Assembly (NCBI RefSeq): GCF_005844085.1 | Contig: NZ_VCDI01000006.1 | Location: 186,001 to 250,000, forward strand | DNA length: 64,000 bases | Source of the DNA: Lichenicoccus roseus | Lineage (GTDB): Bacteria > Pseudomonadota > Alphaproteobacteria > Acetobacterales > Acetobacteraceae | Reading direction: 5' to 3' | In this document: in pieces, positions 18,657 through 27,490 of the stretch | How positions within the stretch are numbered: the stretch's first letter is position 1 | How the letters are laid out: every line of letters begins with the position of its first letter | Made by a program: the position numbers and the translations under genes | The notes under the pieces: generated by a model | Databases searched by the model: none | What the model was told of the DNA's origin: nothing | The model's input: the letters and a program-made list of their open reading frames with translations, nothing else

Positions 18657-18956
18657 ATCGGGGTACTTGGGGATGAAAAGCAGCGCGCCACCGTTAGTAC
18701 CGAGTCGTGTTCATGAAACGGTGTCGGGGCGGTACGGGGGGTTGTACACAGCCTGCTGTCGACAGTTTCCGGATACTCTGCGATTTTGCTGACCCTGCAA
18801 GGGTCGCCGAACTGTACACCCTGTGGGAAAGACGGGGTACGTTTTACGAAACACGGGTACCCCGTCTTCCACAGGGATCTACACCTACCACTCCATTTCT
18901 TTCTTCTTCTTTCCTGTTTAGAGGAGAGACATGGTTGTGGGGGCGAGTGACGGATT
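18657..18956. other. Candidate chromosomal origin of replication (oriC)
   Basis: This is a 300-bp non-coding gap between divergent maf and hemE. It contains a long imperfect inverted repeat (arms 18821-18840 and 18857-18874; core AGACGGGGTAC/GTACCCCGTCT perfect over 11 bp) with a nested GTTT/AAAC hairpin in its loop. DnaA-box-like nonamers, each one mismatch from TTWTNCACA, are TTGTACACA (18742-18750, plus), TTTCCCACA (18822-18830, minus) and TCTTCCACA (18865-18873, plus). A pyrimidine tract at 18891-18917 is the most AT-rich part. In Caulobacter and other alphaproteobacteria the origin lies beside hemE, and parA, parB, rsmG and mnmG are within 5 kb here. Assignment is by context and motifs only. 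Confidence 0.55.
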
Positions 18957-20012
18957 ATGACCACCAAGCGATTGCTGCGTGCGCTCGGCGGTGAAGCCGT
19001 CTGGCCGCCGCCGGTCTGGCTGATGCGACAGGCCGGACGCTACCTGCCGGAGTTCCGCGCCATGCGAGCGCAGGCGGATTTCATCACCCGCTGCATGACG
19101 CCTGATATCGCCACCGAACTGACCTTGCAGCCGATCCGTCGCTTCGGCATGGATGGCGCCATCCTGTTCAGCGACATCCTGATCCTGCCCTGGGCAATGG
19201 GCCAGAGCTTGCAATTCGTCGACGGCGCCGGCCCGGTGCTCGAGCCGATCCGCACCGAAGCGGACCTCGATCGTCTCGACCGGGCTCGTATCCCCGAGCG
19301 GACTGCGCCGGTGATGGAGACGTTGCGGCGATTGCGGGCGGCGCTCGATGACCCGGCCGGGATCGCTGGCTTCCCCGGTGGCGCCACCACGCTCATCGGT
19401 TTCGCCGGCGCACCCTTCACGGTGGCCTGCTACATGGTCGACGGCGGCGGCTCACGCGAGTTCGCGCATACCCGGCTTATGGCCTACGACACGCCACTTC
19501 TGTTCGACCGCCTGATGGCGTTGTTGACCGAAACCACCGCCGACATGCTGTGCGCACAGATCGAGGCCGGCGCCGAGGCCGTCATGCTTTTCGACAGCTG
19601 GTCCGGCCTGCTGCCGCCGGGACAATTCGCCCGTCACGTGATCGAGCCGGCGCGGGCGATCGTGGCTTCGGTGCGCGCCCGGCACCCGGGGGTGCCCATC
19701 GTCGGTTTCCCGCGCCTCGGTGGCGTCTCGATCGGCCGCTATGCGTCCCTCACCGGCATCCAGGGGATCGGTCTCGATACCGGTGTGGATCTGGATGTGG
19801 CGAGAGGGCTGCTGCCTGCATCATTCACAACGCAGGGCAACCTCGATCCGCTGGCGCTGCTGGCAGGCGGCGAGGCGCTGGCGGACGCGGTGCAGTCGAT
19901 CCGTACGGCCGTCCGCGGCCGGCCGCATGTCTTCAATCTTGGCCATGGGGTGCTGCCGCAGACACCGCCCGAGCATGTTGCAGCCCTGGTGGAAGCGGTG
20001 CGGCGTGACTGA
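18957..20012 (+). CDS. hemE: Uroporphyrinogen decarboxylase
   Basis: HemE decarboxylates uroporphyrinogen III to coproporphyrinogen III in haem biosynthesis (cytosolic). The N-terminal signature PVWLMRQAGRYLPEFRAMR carries the substrate-binding Arg residues, followed by GMDGAILFSDILILPWAMG with the catalytic Asp. The ending GHGVLPQTPPEHVAALVE is also characteristic. Length (351 residues) is normal. It is the first of a rightward set of three overlapping genes (hemE, a HAD phosphatase, hemJ). Confidence 0.98.
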   Translation: MTTKRLLRALGGEAVWPPPVWLMRQAGRYLPEFRAMRAQADFITRCMTPDIATELTLQPIRRFGMDGAILFSDILILPWAMGQSLQFVDGAGPVLEPIRTEADLDRLDRARIPERTAPVMETLRRLRAALDDPAGIAGFPGGATTLIGFAGAPFTVACYMVDGGGSREFAHTRLMAYDTPLLFDRLMALLTETTADMLCAQIEAGAEAVMLFDSWSGLLPPGQFARHVIEPARAIVASVRARHPGVPIVGFPRLGGVSIGRYASLTGIQGIGLDTGVDLDVARGLLPASFTTQGNLDPLALLAGGEALADAVQSIRTAVRGRPHVFNLGHGVLPQTPPEHVAALVEAVRRD

Positions 20013-20706
20013 TGGCCGGCTGACTGCCGCGCCGTTGCGCCTGGTCATCTTCGATTGCGACGGGGTTCTGATCGACAGCGAACCGCCTTCGAACCGGCTG
20101 GTCGCGGCGGATCTGAGGGCAAGGGGATCGACCCTTTCCGACCAGGCGGTGCAGCATCGATACGCCGGCAAGGCGCTGTTCATGATTGCGCGCGAAGTTA
20201 CCGAGACGGAGAAGATCGTGCTGCCTGAGGACTGGCCGCAGCAGATGAAACGCTCCCTGCTCGCCATGCTCGAGCGGGAGGCGAGCCTGATCCCGGGAGC
20301 ACGGGCGATGCTCGATGCGGTGGTGCGGCTAGGGCTGCTCCTGCGGGTGGCGTCGAACTCGTCGCATGAGGAGATGGCGATCAAGTTCCGCCGCACCGGC
20401 CTCTACGAGCGCCTGGCGGGTCGACTGCACAGTGCCAATGATGTCGGCCGGCCGAAGCCGTCGCCGGACCTGTTCCTGGCGGCGGCGGCGGCCGAGGGCG
20501 TCGAACCGGCGAGCTGTCTGGTGGTGGAGGATTCCGATACCGGTGTCGCCGCAGCCAGCGCCGCCGGGATGGCCTGCGTCGTGCTCCGGCGGGATGGCGA
20601 ATTGGTGATACCGGCGCCGGGCGCGGGGCCGGCAATTCGCCGTATCGTGCATCTGGATGAGCTGGAGCCGTTGCTGATGCGGGCGATGGCGGTGGATGCG
20701 GCATGA
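20005..20706 (+). CDS. HAD-superfamily phosphatase (phosphoglucomutase/phosphoglycolate phosphatase-like)
   Basis: This is a subfamily I HAD hydrolase of 233 residues that removes phosphate from a small metabolite. Motif I is VIFDCDGVLIDSEPP, motif II is RVASNSS, the motif III Lys is near GRPKPSPDLF, and motif IV is VVEDSDTGVAAA. I start it at GTG 20005, overlapping the hemE stop by 8 bp; no suitable in-frame ATG lies before motif I. The stop overlaps the hemJ ATG (ATGA). The tight coupling with hemE and hemJ is positional; a haem role is not shown. Confidence 0.88.
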   Translation: MTDGRLTAAPLRLVIFDCDGVLIDSEPPSNRLVAADLRARGSTLSDQAVQHRYAGKALFMIAREVTETEKIVLPEDWPQQMKRSLLAMLEREASLIPGARAMLDAVVRLGLLLRVASNSSHEEMAIKFRRTGLYERLAGRLHSANDVGRPKPSPDLFLAAAAAEGVEPASCLVVEDSDTGVAAASAAGMACVVLRRDGELVIPAPGAGPAIRRIVHLDELEPLLMRAMAVDAA

Positions 20707-21152
20707 TCGAGGCGCTTGGACCATACCTGCTCTGGGAGAAGTCGCTGCACGTGGTGTCGGTGATCGCCTGGATGGCAGGCCTGTTCTACCTGCCGCGGCT
20801 GTTCGTCTATCACTGCCAGGCACCGGCGGGATCGCCTCAGAGCGAGCTGTTCAAGACCATGGAGCGGCGCCTGCTGCGGGGTATCATGAACCCGGCGATG
20901 ATCGCGTCCTTCGGGTTCGGGATCCTGCTGGTGCTCACGCCGGGGGCGGTCGATTGGCATGCCGGCTGGTGGTGGGTGAAGCTGATCAGCGCCTTGCTGA
21001 TGGCAGGCTTCCACGGCGCCTGCGCAGGATGGCGGCGAGACTTCGCGCTCGATCGGAACGCAAGGCCGGAGAAATTCTTCAGGGTGGCGAATGAGGTCCC
21101 GACGATCCTGATGCTGGTGATCGTCATCATGGCGATCGTGCAGCCATTCTAG
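20703..21152 (+). CDS. hemJ: Protoporphyrinogen IX oxidase HemJ
   Basis: HemJ is the oxygen-independent membrane protoporphyrinogen oxidase typical of alphaproteobacteria and cyanobacteria. The 149-residue protein has about four transmembrane helices and the family landmarks EKSLHVVSVIAWMAGLFYLPRL (conserved His and Arg near the N-terminus, split here only for naming), FVYHCQA and WWVKLISALLMAGFHG. The last resembles the helix carrying a haem-ligand His. Its place after hemE supports haem synthesis. It overlaps the HAD gene by 4 bp. Confidence 0.93.
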   Translation: MIEALGPYLLWEKSLHVVSVIAWMAGLFYLPRLFVYHCQAPAGSPQSELFKTMERRLLRGIMNPAMIASFGFGILLVLTPGAVDWHAGWWWVKLISALLMAGFHGACAGWRRDFALDRNARPEKFFRVANEVPTILMLVIVIMAIVQPF

Positions 21153-21192
21153 GCGCGCCAAATCCATCAACCTGTAGTTTTTGGTTGCATCG

Positions 21193-21268
<76 letters not shown>

Positions 21269-21400
21269 ACGATGCCGGCGGGAGGCGTGCTTCTAGCAGC
21301 GCGCCGGTGGCAGGGGAAGTAGGGCAGTGTCGCGTCCGGCGCAAGAGCGTAATGCGCGTGGTCGGTGGGGGCACTCGACCCATACAGGGGTGTGAAACCG

Positions 21401-22297
21401 CTACTGGTTCAGCAAGGCGAGCACACCGTCCAGTTGATCGAGATTCTCGTAGTTGATCCGCAGCTGGCCGCCCTTGCCGTCGAAACTGATCTGCACGCGA
21501 AGCCCGAGCTTGTCGCGCAGGCTGCGTTCCAGCGCTGCGATCTCAGGGTCCTTGCGCGGGGCCGCATCGGCCTCGGTCGAACGACCCGGCGCAAAGCGCT
21601 GGGCGTTGTGCTCCCCCTGCGCCAGCGCTTCGGTCTGCCGCACGGTGAGGCGCTGCGCGATGACCTTCAGGGCGGCCCTGGCGGGATCCGGATGCCCAAG
21701 CAGGGCACGTGCATGGCCTGCGGAGAGCGCCCCATTCTCGACTTCCCGGCGCACCGTCTGCGGCAGTTGCAGCAGGCGCACCGTGTTGGCGACATGGCTG
21801 CGCGACTTGCCGATGGCACCGGCCAACTCGTCATGCGACAGGCCGAATTCACCGATCAGGCGCTGCAGCCCGTCGGCCTCCTCGATCGGGTTGAGGTCCT
21901 GTCTTTGCAGGTTCTCGACCAGGGCCGCTGCCATCGCATCGCTATCGTCAAGCGCGCGGATGTGAACCGGCACGTCGTGCAACCCGGCCAACTGGGCGGC
22001 CCGCCAACGGCGCTCACCGGCGATGATCTGGTAGACACCCTCATGGGCCGGATCTGGACGTGCGAGGATCGGCTGCAGGATGCCACGCGAGCGGATCGAG
22101 TCCGCCAGTTCGGCGAGCGCTTCCGGCGCCATGGATTGCCGTGGCTGAAAAGGTCCTGCCTGCAGCGCCTCGATCGGCAGACGGTGGATCGACGACTCAG
22201 CCGTAGCAGCCTGGCTGAGCGCCGGCGGCGCATCGCCCAGCAGTGCCGCGAGACCGCGGCCAAGGCGTGACGGCGGTGGTTCCTTGCGCCGGCTCAT
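21401..22297 (-). CDS. parB: Chromosome partitioning protein ParB
   Basis: ParB is the CTPase/DNA-binding protein that loads at parS and organises the origin region for segregation. The 298-residue sequence shows a basic N-terminus (MSRRKEPPPSRLGRGLAAL), the ParB/Srx domain (QPRQSM, GILQPILARP) and the CTP-binding box IIAGERRWRAAQLAG. The NLQRQDLNPIEEADGL motif and an HTH (SHDELAGAIGKSRSHVANTVRLLQLP) follow, the latter given here as two joined helices. A C-terminal dimerisation segment ends the protein. ATG 22297 overlaps the parA stop (ATGA). A likely parS lies about 1.4 kb upstream. Confidence 0.97.
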   Translation of the reverse strand: MSRRKEPPPSRLGRGLAALLGDAPPALSQAATAESSIHRLPIEALQAGPFQPRQSMAPEALAELADSIRSRGILQPILARPDPAHEGVYQIIAGERRWRAAQLAGLHDVPVHIRALDDSDAMAAALVENLQRQDLNPIEEADGLQRLIGEFGLSHDELAGAIGKSRSHVANTVRLLQLPQTVRREVENGALSAGHARALLGHPDPARAALKVIAQRLTVRQTEALAQGEHNAQRFAPGRSTEADAAPRKDPEIAALERSLRDKLGLRVQISFDGKGGQLRINYENLDQLDGVLALLNQ

Positions 22298-23094
22298 TGA
22301 GCAGTCCCCTTGCCTGTCGCGGGACGCAGCCGGCCCACCAGTTCGTCGGCGAGCTTTGCGTAGGCCAGGGAGCCTGCAGATTTGGGGTCGTAGAGCGACG
22401 CCGGTTTGCCGTGGCTCTGCGCCTCGGAGATGCGGATGTTGCGCGGGATCAGAGTCTCGAACACCTGCGCGCCGAAGAAGCCGCGTGCATCTTCCGCCAC
22501 CAGCTCGGAAAGATTGTTGCGCCGGTCGAACATGGTCAGCACCAGCCCCTGGAGATGAAGTTGCGGGTTGAAGGCGCGGCGCACGCGCTCGATGGTGCGG
22601 ACCAGATGACTGACGCCTTCGAGTGCGAAGAACTCGCATTGGAGCGGCACCAGCACCGCGTCGGCGGCTACCAGGGCATTCAGGGTGAGCAGGCCGAGGC
22701 TGGGCGGGCAATCGATCAGGATGAAGTCGTATGGCAGGCCATCGGACTTGTCGCCGGAGAGGGCCTCGCGCAACAGGAACTCGCGGCGGTCGTAGGTGAC
22801 CAGTTCGATCTCGGCACCCGCCAGCTCGGTGTCCGCCGGCAGCAGGGACAGCCGCTCCACCATCGTCTCGCGCACCAGGCTCAGCAGAGGCTGATGGTCT
22901 GCCAGCATGGCATAGCTGCCTGTCCTGCGGGCGCCATGCTCAAGCCCTAAGCCGGTGGATGCATTGCCTTGCGGGTCGAGGTCGATCAGGAGCACGCGCA
23001 ACCCGGTTGCGGCGAGAGAGGTGGCCAGGTTGATGGCCGTGGTGGTCTTGCCGACGCCGCCCTTCTGGTTGGCAATCGCGATGATGTGGGGAAT
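22294..23094 (-). CDS. parA: Chromosome partitioning ATPase ParA, apparent ATT start
   Basis: ParA is the deviant Walker-type ATPase that moves ParB-origin complexes. The deviant Walker A motif QKGGVGKTTTAINLA is read in frame from about 23070, followed by LLIDLDPQGNA and IDCPPSLGLLT. Between the in-frame TGA at 23113-23115 (inside rsmG) and this motif there is no ATG, GTG or TTG. The first conventional start codon (TTG 23001) would remove the whole ATP site. An ATT at 23094-23092 gives the classical N-terminus MPHIIAIANQKGGVGKTT with a GAGG about 6 nt upstream and the normal 266-residue length, so I place the start there. It lies between rsmG and parB on the same strand. Confidence 0.88.
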   Translation of the reverse strand: MPHIIAIANQKGGVGKTTTAINLATSLAATGLRVLLIDLDPQGNASTGLGLEHGARRTGSYAMLADHQPLLSLVRETMVERLSLLPADTELAGAEIELVTYDRREFLLREALSGDKSDGLPYDFILIDCPPSLGLLTLNALVAADAVLVPLQCEFFALEGVSHLVRTIERVRRAFNPQLHLQGLVLTMFDRRNNLSELVAEDARGFFGAQVFETLIPRNIRISEAQSHGKPASLYDPKSAGSLAYAKLADELVGRLRPATGKGTAQ

Positions 23095-23107
23095 GGGAGC
23101 CTCGCCG

Positions 23108-23725
23108 CTAGCAGTTCAATGGCGACACGCGCTTGATCTGGCTCAGGCCCAGGATCACGCCATCCGGATCGGTGCGACTCGGTGTCCGCGTAATCATCAT
23201 GTGCCACCGCGATCGCGCCGCGGTCAATTCCTCGTCGGCCTTCCGGCCTTTCAGGAACAGGCACCGCCCGTGCGGCAGCAGCAACGGCTCTGCCCAGTCC
23301 AGCAGTTGCGGGAGCGCCGCAAGGGCCCGGGCAGTAACGACATCTGCAGGGGCAAGGCGTACGTCTTCGATACGGGCGTTGACGATCCTGACCGTCGTCT
23401 CCGCAGCACGCGCAGCCTCTCGCAAGAAGCTGCATTTGCGGCTGTCGGACTCCACGAGCGTGACGTCCTCGCTCCCGCAGATCGCCAGGATGAGGCCCGG
23501 AAACCCGCCGCCGCTGCCAAGATCGATGATGGTCTCCCGACTGGAGAGGAGGCTATGGAGCTGCAGGCTGTCCAGGACATGCCGGTCCCAGATTTGCGCG
23601 GTATCCCGGGCCGCGACCAGGTTGATCCGGCTGTTCCAACGCATCAGGATCTCCTGGAACGCCTTCAACCTGACCTTGATGTCGTCGGGAATGCTGTCGG
23701 GATCCCGGGAAGTCTGCTGTTTCAC
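23108..23725 (-). CDS. rsmG: 16S rRNA (guanine527-N7)-methyltransferase RsmG
   Basis: RsmG (GidB) methylates G527 of 16S rRNA; its loss gives low-level streptomycin resistance. The SAM motif IDLGSGGGFPGLILAI is at about residues 69-84, with VESDSRKCSFLREAAR after it and VTARALAALPQLLDW further on. Length (205 residues) is typical. The start is GTG 23725, which is the GTG inside the parS palindrome. The gene lies 18 bp downstream of mnmG and 13 bp upstream of parA. Confidence 0.95.
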   Translation of the reverse strand: MKQQTSRDPDSIPDDIKVRLKAFQEILMRWNSRINLVAARDTAQIWDRHVLDSLQLHSLLSSRETIIDLGSGGGFPGLILAICGSEDVTLVESDSRKCSFLREAARAAETTVRIVNARIEDVRLAPADVVTARALAALPQLLDWAEPLLLPHGRCLFLKGRKADEELTAARSRWHMMITRTPSRTDPDGVILGLSQIKRVSPLNC

Positions 23726-23733
23726 GTGAAACT
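23718..23733. promoter_or_regulatory. parS centromere site (ParB binding)
   Basis: TGTTTCACGTGAAACT matches the universal parS palindrome TGTTTCACGTGAAACA at 15 of 16 positions; only the last base differs. It spans the junction of mnmG and rsmG and includes the rsmG start codon. A DnaA-box-like CTATCCACA (8/9 to TTATCCACA) follows at 23732-23740. I saw no other copy of this 16-mer in the window. Confidence 0.92.
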
Positions 23734-23743
23734 ATCCACAGGC

Positions 23744-25627
23744 TCAGGAAACACGTTCTGCCTGCTGGATATGTCCAAGCAGTGCCACAAGGGCGGAGGG
23801 TGTGACGCCCGGGACGCGCTGTGCGGCGCTGAAGCTGGCCGGCTTCGCTGAAGCGAGACGTTCGCGCATCTCCGTGCTGAGCCCGCCGATTGCGTTGTAG
23901 TCGAGATCCGGAGACAGGCCGATCGCGGTCTCCATCGCAAGCTGCCTGATCTCGCGCGACTGGCGGCCGAGGTAGCCGCTATAACGCGCCTCGACTTCGA
24001 CATGGCGACGGACACGCTGGGGCATGTCGACAAACCACGGTGCAAGCGACGCTACGGAGGCCTCATCGATCCCGCTTGTCGCCAGCAACTCGATCAACCG
24101 CTTCCGCCTGCCGTCGGCAGGTGCCGCAAGCCCTGCTTCACGCAATGCGCGGGTGTCGTATGTCTCACTCGAAGCGCGTTCCATCGCCTGGGTAATCTGG
24201 TACTCGTCTGCCGCAAATCGGGCGGCGCGGGCCGAGCCTACGACACCCCAGTCCACTCCAGGCCCGGTCAGCCGGAGGTCCGCATTATCTGCCCGCAGCG
24301 TCAGCCGATACTCGGCCCGCGAGGTGAACATCCGGTACGGCTCACTGACCCCCTGCGTCGTGAGGTCGTCGATCATGACGCCGATATAGGCCGAACCGCG
24401 ATCGATGGTTACTCCGTCCAAGCCTGAGGCGAAGCGCGCCGCGTTCATCCCGGCCACAAGTCCCTGCGCCGCGGCCTCCTCATATCCGGTGGTGCCGTTG
24501 ATCTGTCCGGCCAGGAACAACCCGCGGATCGCCTTCAGCTCCAGGCTCGGCAACAATGCCCGCGGGTCGACAAAGTCATACTCGACCGCATAGCCGGCCT
24601 GGACGATGCGGGCTTGCTCCAGACCCGCTATGGTGGCGACCAGCCGCTCCTGCACATCGAGCGGCAGGCTGGTCGAGATGCCGTTCGGATACACCAGATC
24701 GCATCCCGGATTGCCCGGAAGCGCTTCCGGCTCGAGGAAGATCTGGTGGCTGGCGCGCTCGCTGAAGCGCACCACCTTGTCCTCGATGGATGGGCAGTAG
24801 CGCGGCCCACGCCCGGCCAGCGCACCTCCATAGACCGCCGAACGATGCAGGTTCTCGCGTATCACGTCGTGTGTCGCCTGGTTGGTTGCGGTGACGCCGC
24901 AGTTCAACTGCGGCCCGGTGATTGCGGCGGTCATCCGACTGAACGGCTCGGGATGAACATCGCCCGGATCCTCCGCCAGCCGCTCCCAGGCAATGCTGTC
25001 ACGCGCGAGCCGCGGCGGCGTGCCGGTCTTGAGCCGCCCCATCGGCAATGCAAGTTCCTCTAGCCTGGCACCCAGCTTCGCGGCCGGCGCCTCGCCGATC
25101 CGTCCCGCCGGACTGGCGGTCAGGCCGAAATGCACCATGCCGCGCAGGAAGGTGCCCGCTGTCAGCACCACCGCTCCGGCCAGCACCTCTCGACCATCCG
25201 CACACACCACGCCGCACAGCCGCCCACCTGCGTCGAAGCGCAGATCGTCGACCGCGCCCTGCCGCATCTCCAGGCCCGGGGTCTCGACCAGCAGGCACTG
25301 GATCGCATTACGGTAGATCGAGCGATCGGCCTGCGCGCGCGGTCCCTGCACCGCAGGACCCTTCGAGCGGTTCAGCAACTTGAAATGGATCCCGGCTGCG
25401 TCCGCCGCCCGTCCCATCAGGCCGTCGAGCGCATCGATCTCGCGCACCAGATGGCCCTTGCCGATACCACCGATTGCCGGGTTGCATGACATTGTCCCGA
25501 CCGTGTCGAGGCGGTGGGTCAGCAGCAACGTCCGCGCTCCGGCCCGAGCCGCTGCAGCGGCTGCCTCGCAGCCGGCATGCCCGCCGCCCACGACGATCAC
25601 GTCGTACTTCCGGTCCAGATCGCTCAC
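23744..25627 (-). CDS. mnmG: tRNA uridine-5-carboxymethylaminomethyl modification enzyme MnmG
   Basis: MnmG (GidA) is the FAD- and NADH-dependent partner of MnmE that makes cmnm5U34 in tRNAs. It starts [20 protein letters not shown] with the dinucleotide-binding motif, and contains [20 protein letters not shown] and the [15 protein letters not shown]-type motif (here [16 protein letters not shown]). A C-terminal helical domain binds MnmE. Length (627 residues) is typical. mnmE lies 9 bp upstream on the same strand, giving mnmE-mnmG-rsmG-parA-parB as one leftward unit. Confidence 0.98.
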   Translation of the reverse strand: MSDLDRKYDVIVVGGGHAGCEAAAAAARAGARTLLLTHRLDTVGTMSCNPAIGGIGKGHLVREIDALDGLMGRAADAAGIHFKLLNRSKGPAVQGPRAQADRSIYRNAIQCLLVETPGLEMRQGAVDDLRFDAGGRLCGVVCADGREVLAGAVVLTAGTFLRGMVHFGLTASPAGRIGEAPAAKLGARLEELALPMGRLKTGTPPRLARDSIAWERLAEDPGDVHPEPFSRMTAAITGPQLNCGVTATNQATHDVIRENLHRSAVYGGALAGRGPRYCPSIEDKVVRFSERASHQIFLEPEALPGNPGCDLVYPNGISTSLPLDVQERLVATIAGLEQARIVQAGYAVEYDFVDPRALLPSLELKAIRGLFLAGQINGTTGYEEAAAQGLVAGMNAARFASGLDGVTIDRGSAYIGVMIDDLTTQGVSEPYRMFTSRAEYRLTLRADNADLRLTGPGVDWGVVGSARAARFAADEYQITQAMERASSETYDTRALREAGLAAPADGRRKRLIELLATSGIDEASVASLAPWFVDMPQRVRRHVEVEARYSGYLGRQSREIRQLAMETAIGLSPDLDYNAIGGLSTEMRERLASAKPASFSAAQRVPGVTPSALVALLGHIQQAERVS

Positions 25628-25636
25628 AACGTGGTC

Positions 25637-26932
25637 CTACTTGCCGATGCAGAATTGTCCGAAGATGCTGTCTAGCAGATCCTCGACATGGACGGCTCCG
25701 GTCAGACGTCCCAGTGCGCGCATGGCAAGTCTCAATTCCTCGCCACGTAGCTCCGGCCAGATGGCGCTCCCGGCGCCTTCCAGATGCGCCACCGCCTCGG
25801 TGATACCGGCCCGGTGCCGCGCGCGTGTGAGCGGAACACCGGCGGTAAGGCTCGTCAACTCGGCGGCGGCGGCAACAAGCGTGTTCTGCAGCGCCTCCAT
25901 GCCGTCCCCGGTTGTCGCGCTCACCCCGATCCGCCCCTCGGGCGCGGGATAACGGTCGGTCTTGTTGTAGACCGTGATGACCCGAGCCTCACCGGTCGCC
26001 GGTAGCACGGGCTCCGCAGTCCCCGCCTCGACCACATGCACCACGACATCGGCCCGGCCGGCATGATGTCGTGCGCGGCGCACCCCTTCGGCTTCCACCG
26101 GATCGATGGTCTCGCGCAGCCCTGCGGTATCGACCAGCGTGACCGGAACACTGCCAAGCACCACGCGTACCTCGAGCGCATCGCGGGTGGTGCCGGCAAT
26201 GGCGGACACGATGGCGGCCTCCCGCCGCGCCAGGAGGTTGAGCAGACTCGACTTGCCGACATTGGGCGCGCCGACGATCGCGAAAACGAGCCCGCTGCGC
26301 AGTCGTTCGCCGGCATCGCCGCTGGCGAGATGCGTCTGCATTTCGATCCGCAGGCCGACCACCCCATTTATCAGCGCTTCCTCGACCTCCTGCGGCAAAT
26401 CCTCGTCCGGGAAATCGATCAGCGCCTCCTGCTGCGCCAGCAACTGCCGTAGTCTCCGTGCCCAGCCGTCGTATAGTTCGCTCAGGGCCCCGCCACTCTG
26501 GCGCAGGGCCTGCCGCCGCTGGGCCTGTGTCTCCGCCTCGACGAGATCGGCGATGCCCTCGGCTTCCAGCAGATCGAGTCGGCCATTCGCGAAGGCACGC
26601 CGGGTGAACTCGCCGGGCTCCGCCGGGCTCGCGCCGAGGCCGATCAGGCTGTCGGCCACCGCTTCCACCACGGCCGGCCCGGCATGCAGATGCAGCTCGG
26701 CGCAGTCCTCGCCGGTGTAGCTGTTCGGGGCCGGGAACCACAGCACCAGGCTGCGATCCAGAAGCTCGCCGGCACCCAGGTTGCGCAGCGAAGCCTGCCT
26801 TGGCGCCGGCCGCCGCCCGCGACACAGCACGTCAAGAAGTCGCCCACAGTCTGGACCGGTCAGGCGCATGATCGCGATGGCGGCACGCCCGGACCCGGTC
26901 GACAGGGCGAAGACGGTGCGCTGGTGCGTCAT
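25637..26932 (-). CDS. mnmE: tRNA modification GTPase MnmE
   Basis: MnmE (TrmE) is the GTPase and folate-binding partner of MnmG. The N-terminal folate domain begins TVFALSTGSGRAAIAIMR. The G domain shows G1 GAPNVGKSSLLN, G3 DTAGLRET and G4 NKTD, and the protein ends FCIGK, the conserved C-terminal (C-x-G-K) motif. I start at ATG 26932 (MTHQRTVFALSTG), giving 431 residues; the open frame extends to 27007 with non-conserved sequence. It is the first gene of the leftward operon into parAB. Confidence 0.97.
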   Translation of the reverse strand: MTHQRTVFALSTGSGRAAIAIMRLTGPDCGRLLDVLCRGRRPAPRQASLRNLGAGELLDRSLVLWFPAPNSYTGEDCAELHLHAGPAVVEAVADSLIGLGASPAEPGEFTRRAFANGRLDLLEAEGIADLVEAETQAQRRQALRQSGGALSELYDGWARRLRQLLAQQEALIDFPDEDLPQEVEEALINGVVGLRIEMQTHLASGDAGERLRSGLVFAIVGAPNVGKSSLLNLLARREAAIVSAIAGTTRDALEVRVVLGSVPVTLVDTAGLRETIDPVEAEGVRRARHHAGRADVVVHVVEAGTAEPVLPATGEARVITVYNKTDRYPAPEGRIGVSATTGDGMEALQNTLVAAAAELTSLTAGVPLTRARHRAGITEAVAHLEGAGSAIWPELRGEELRLAMRALGRLTGAVHVEDLLDSIFGQFCIGK

Positions 26933-27046
26933 CGGTTCTGTTCCAGGTGAAGCGCGATCGTCATGGCGATATCGTGTCTGCCCTGATCGGACGCCTGCCC
27001 CGATCACGATGCGCTATAAGCGAGAGCAAGCACCGGGATACGATTT

Positions 27047-27490
27047 TTGCCGCAACTTTCACTGCATGGGCCTTTTGGTAGCCTGACCGTGTCGGAGGAA
27101 GATGAAGGCTTGGTGGCGCTCGATTGGGGTTGGGGTGGCGATCAACAACAGACGGATCTCCTTCGCCGTGCCAGGGAGCAGCTGCACGCCTATTTCGATC
27201 GCGAGTTGCGCGAATTCGACCTTCCGCTCGCGCCACAGGGCAGCGCGTTCCAGCGCGCGGCGTGGCGAGCCTTCGGATCCGTTGCATTTGGATCGACCTG
27301 CACCTGCCTCGAGCTCGGATCACGCTGCGGCATCGACCCGCGGGCGCTTGGCAGGGCGCGTTCGCTGAACCCGCTGCCTATCCTGATCCCGAGCCACCGC
27401 CTTGTCGGGCCCCGACGGCCTCGAGCCTTCATTCCCGAGGGCACTGCCGACACCGCGCGTTTCCTGATCGACCTCGAGAGGAACCCATAA
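27047..27490 (+). CDS. Alkyltransferase-like protein (MGMT/Ogt family, active-site Cys replaced by Ser)
   Basis: This protein has the O6-alkylguanine-DNA alkyltransferase DNA-binding domain. Landmarks are GSAFQRAAWRAF, the R-A-x-G-x-A region RALGRARSLNPLPI, then IPSHRLVG where active enzymes have PCHR. The codon at that position is AGC (Ser). Ser is not a usable methyl acceptor, so the protein cannot be a normal suicide repair enzyme. It may bind O6-alkylguanine and flag it for nucleotide excision repair like ATL proteins (which have Trp or Ala there), or it may be decaying. Length is 147 residues. The start is TTG 27047; the stop overlaps the quinone reductase ATG (TAATG). Confidence 0.82.
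   Translation: MPQLSLHGPFGSLTVSEEDEGLVALDWGWGGDQQQTDLLRRAREQLHAYFDRELREFDLPLAPQGSAFQRAAWRAFGSVAFGSTCTCLELGSRCGIDPRALGRARSLNPLPILIPSHRLVGPRRPRAFIPEGTADTARFLIDLERNP

Noticed and set aside
22298-22711. Upstream extension of the parB frame.
   Set aside because: It lies inside parA in a different phase; ParB starts at the basic MSRRK sequence at 22297, which overlaps the parA stop.
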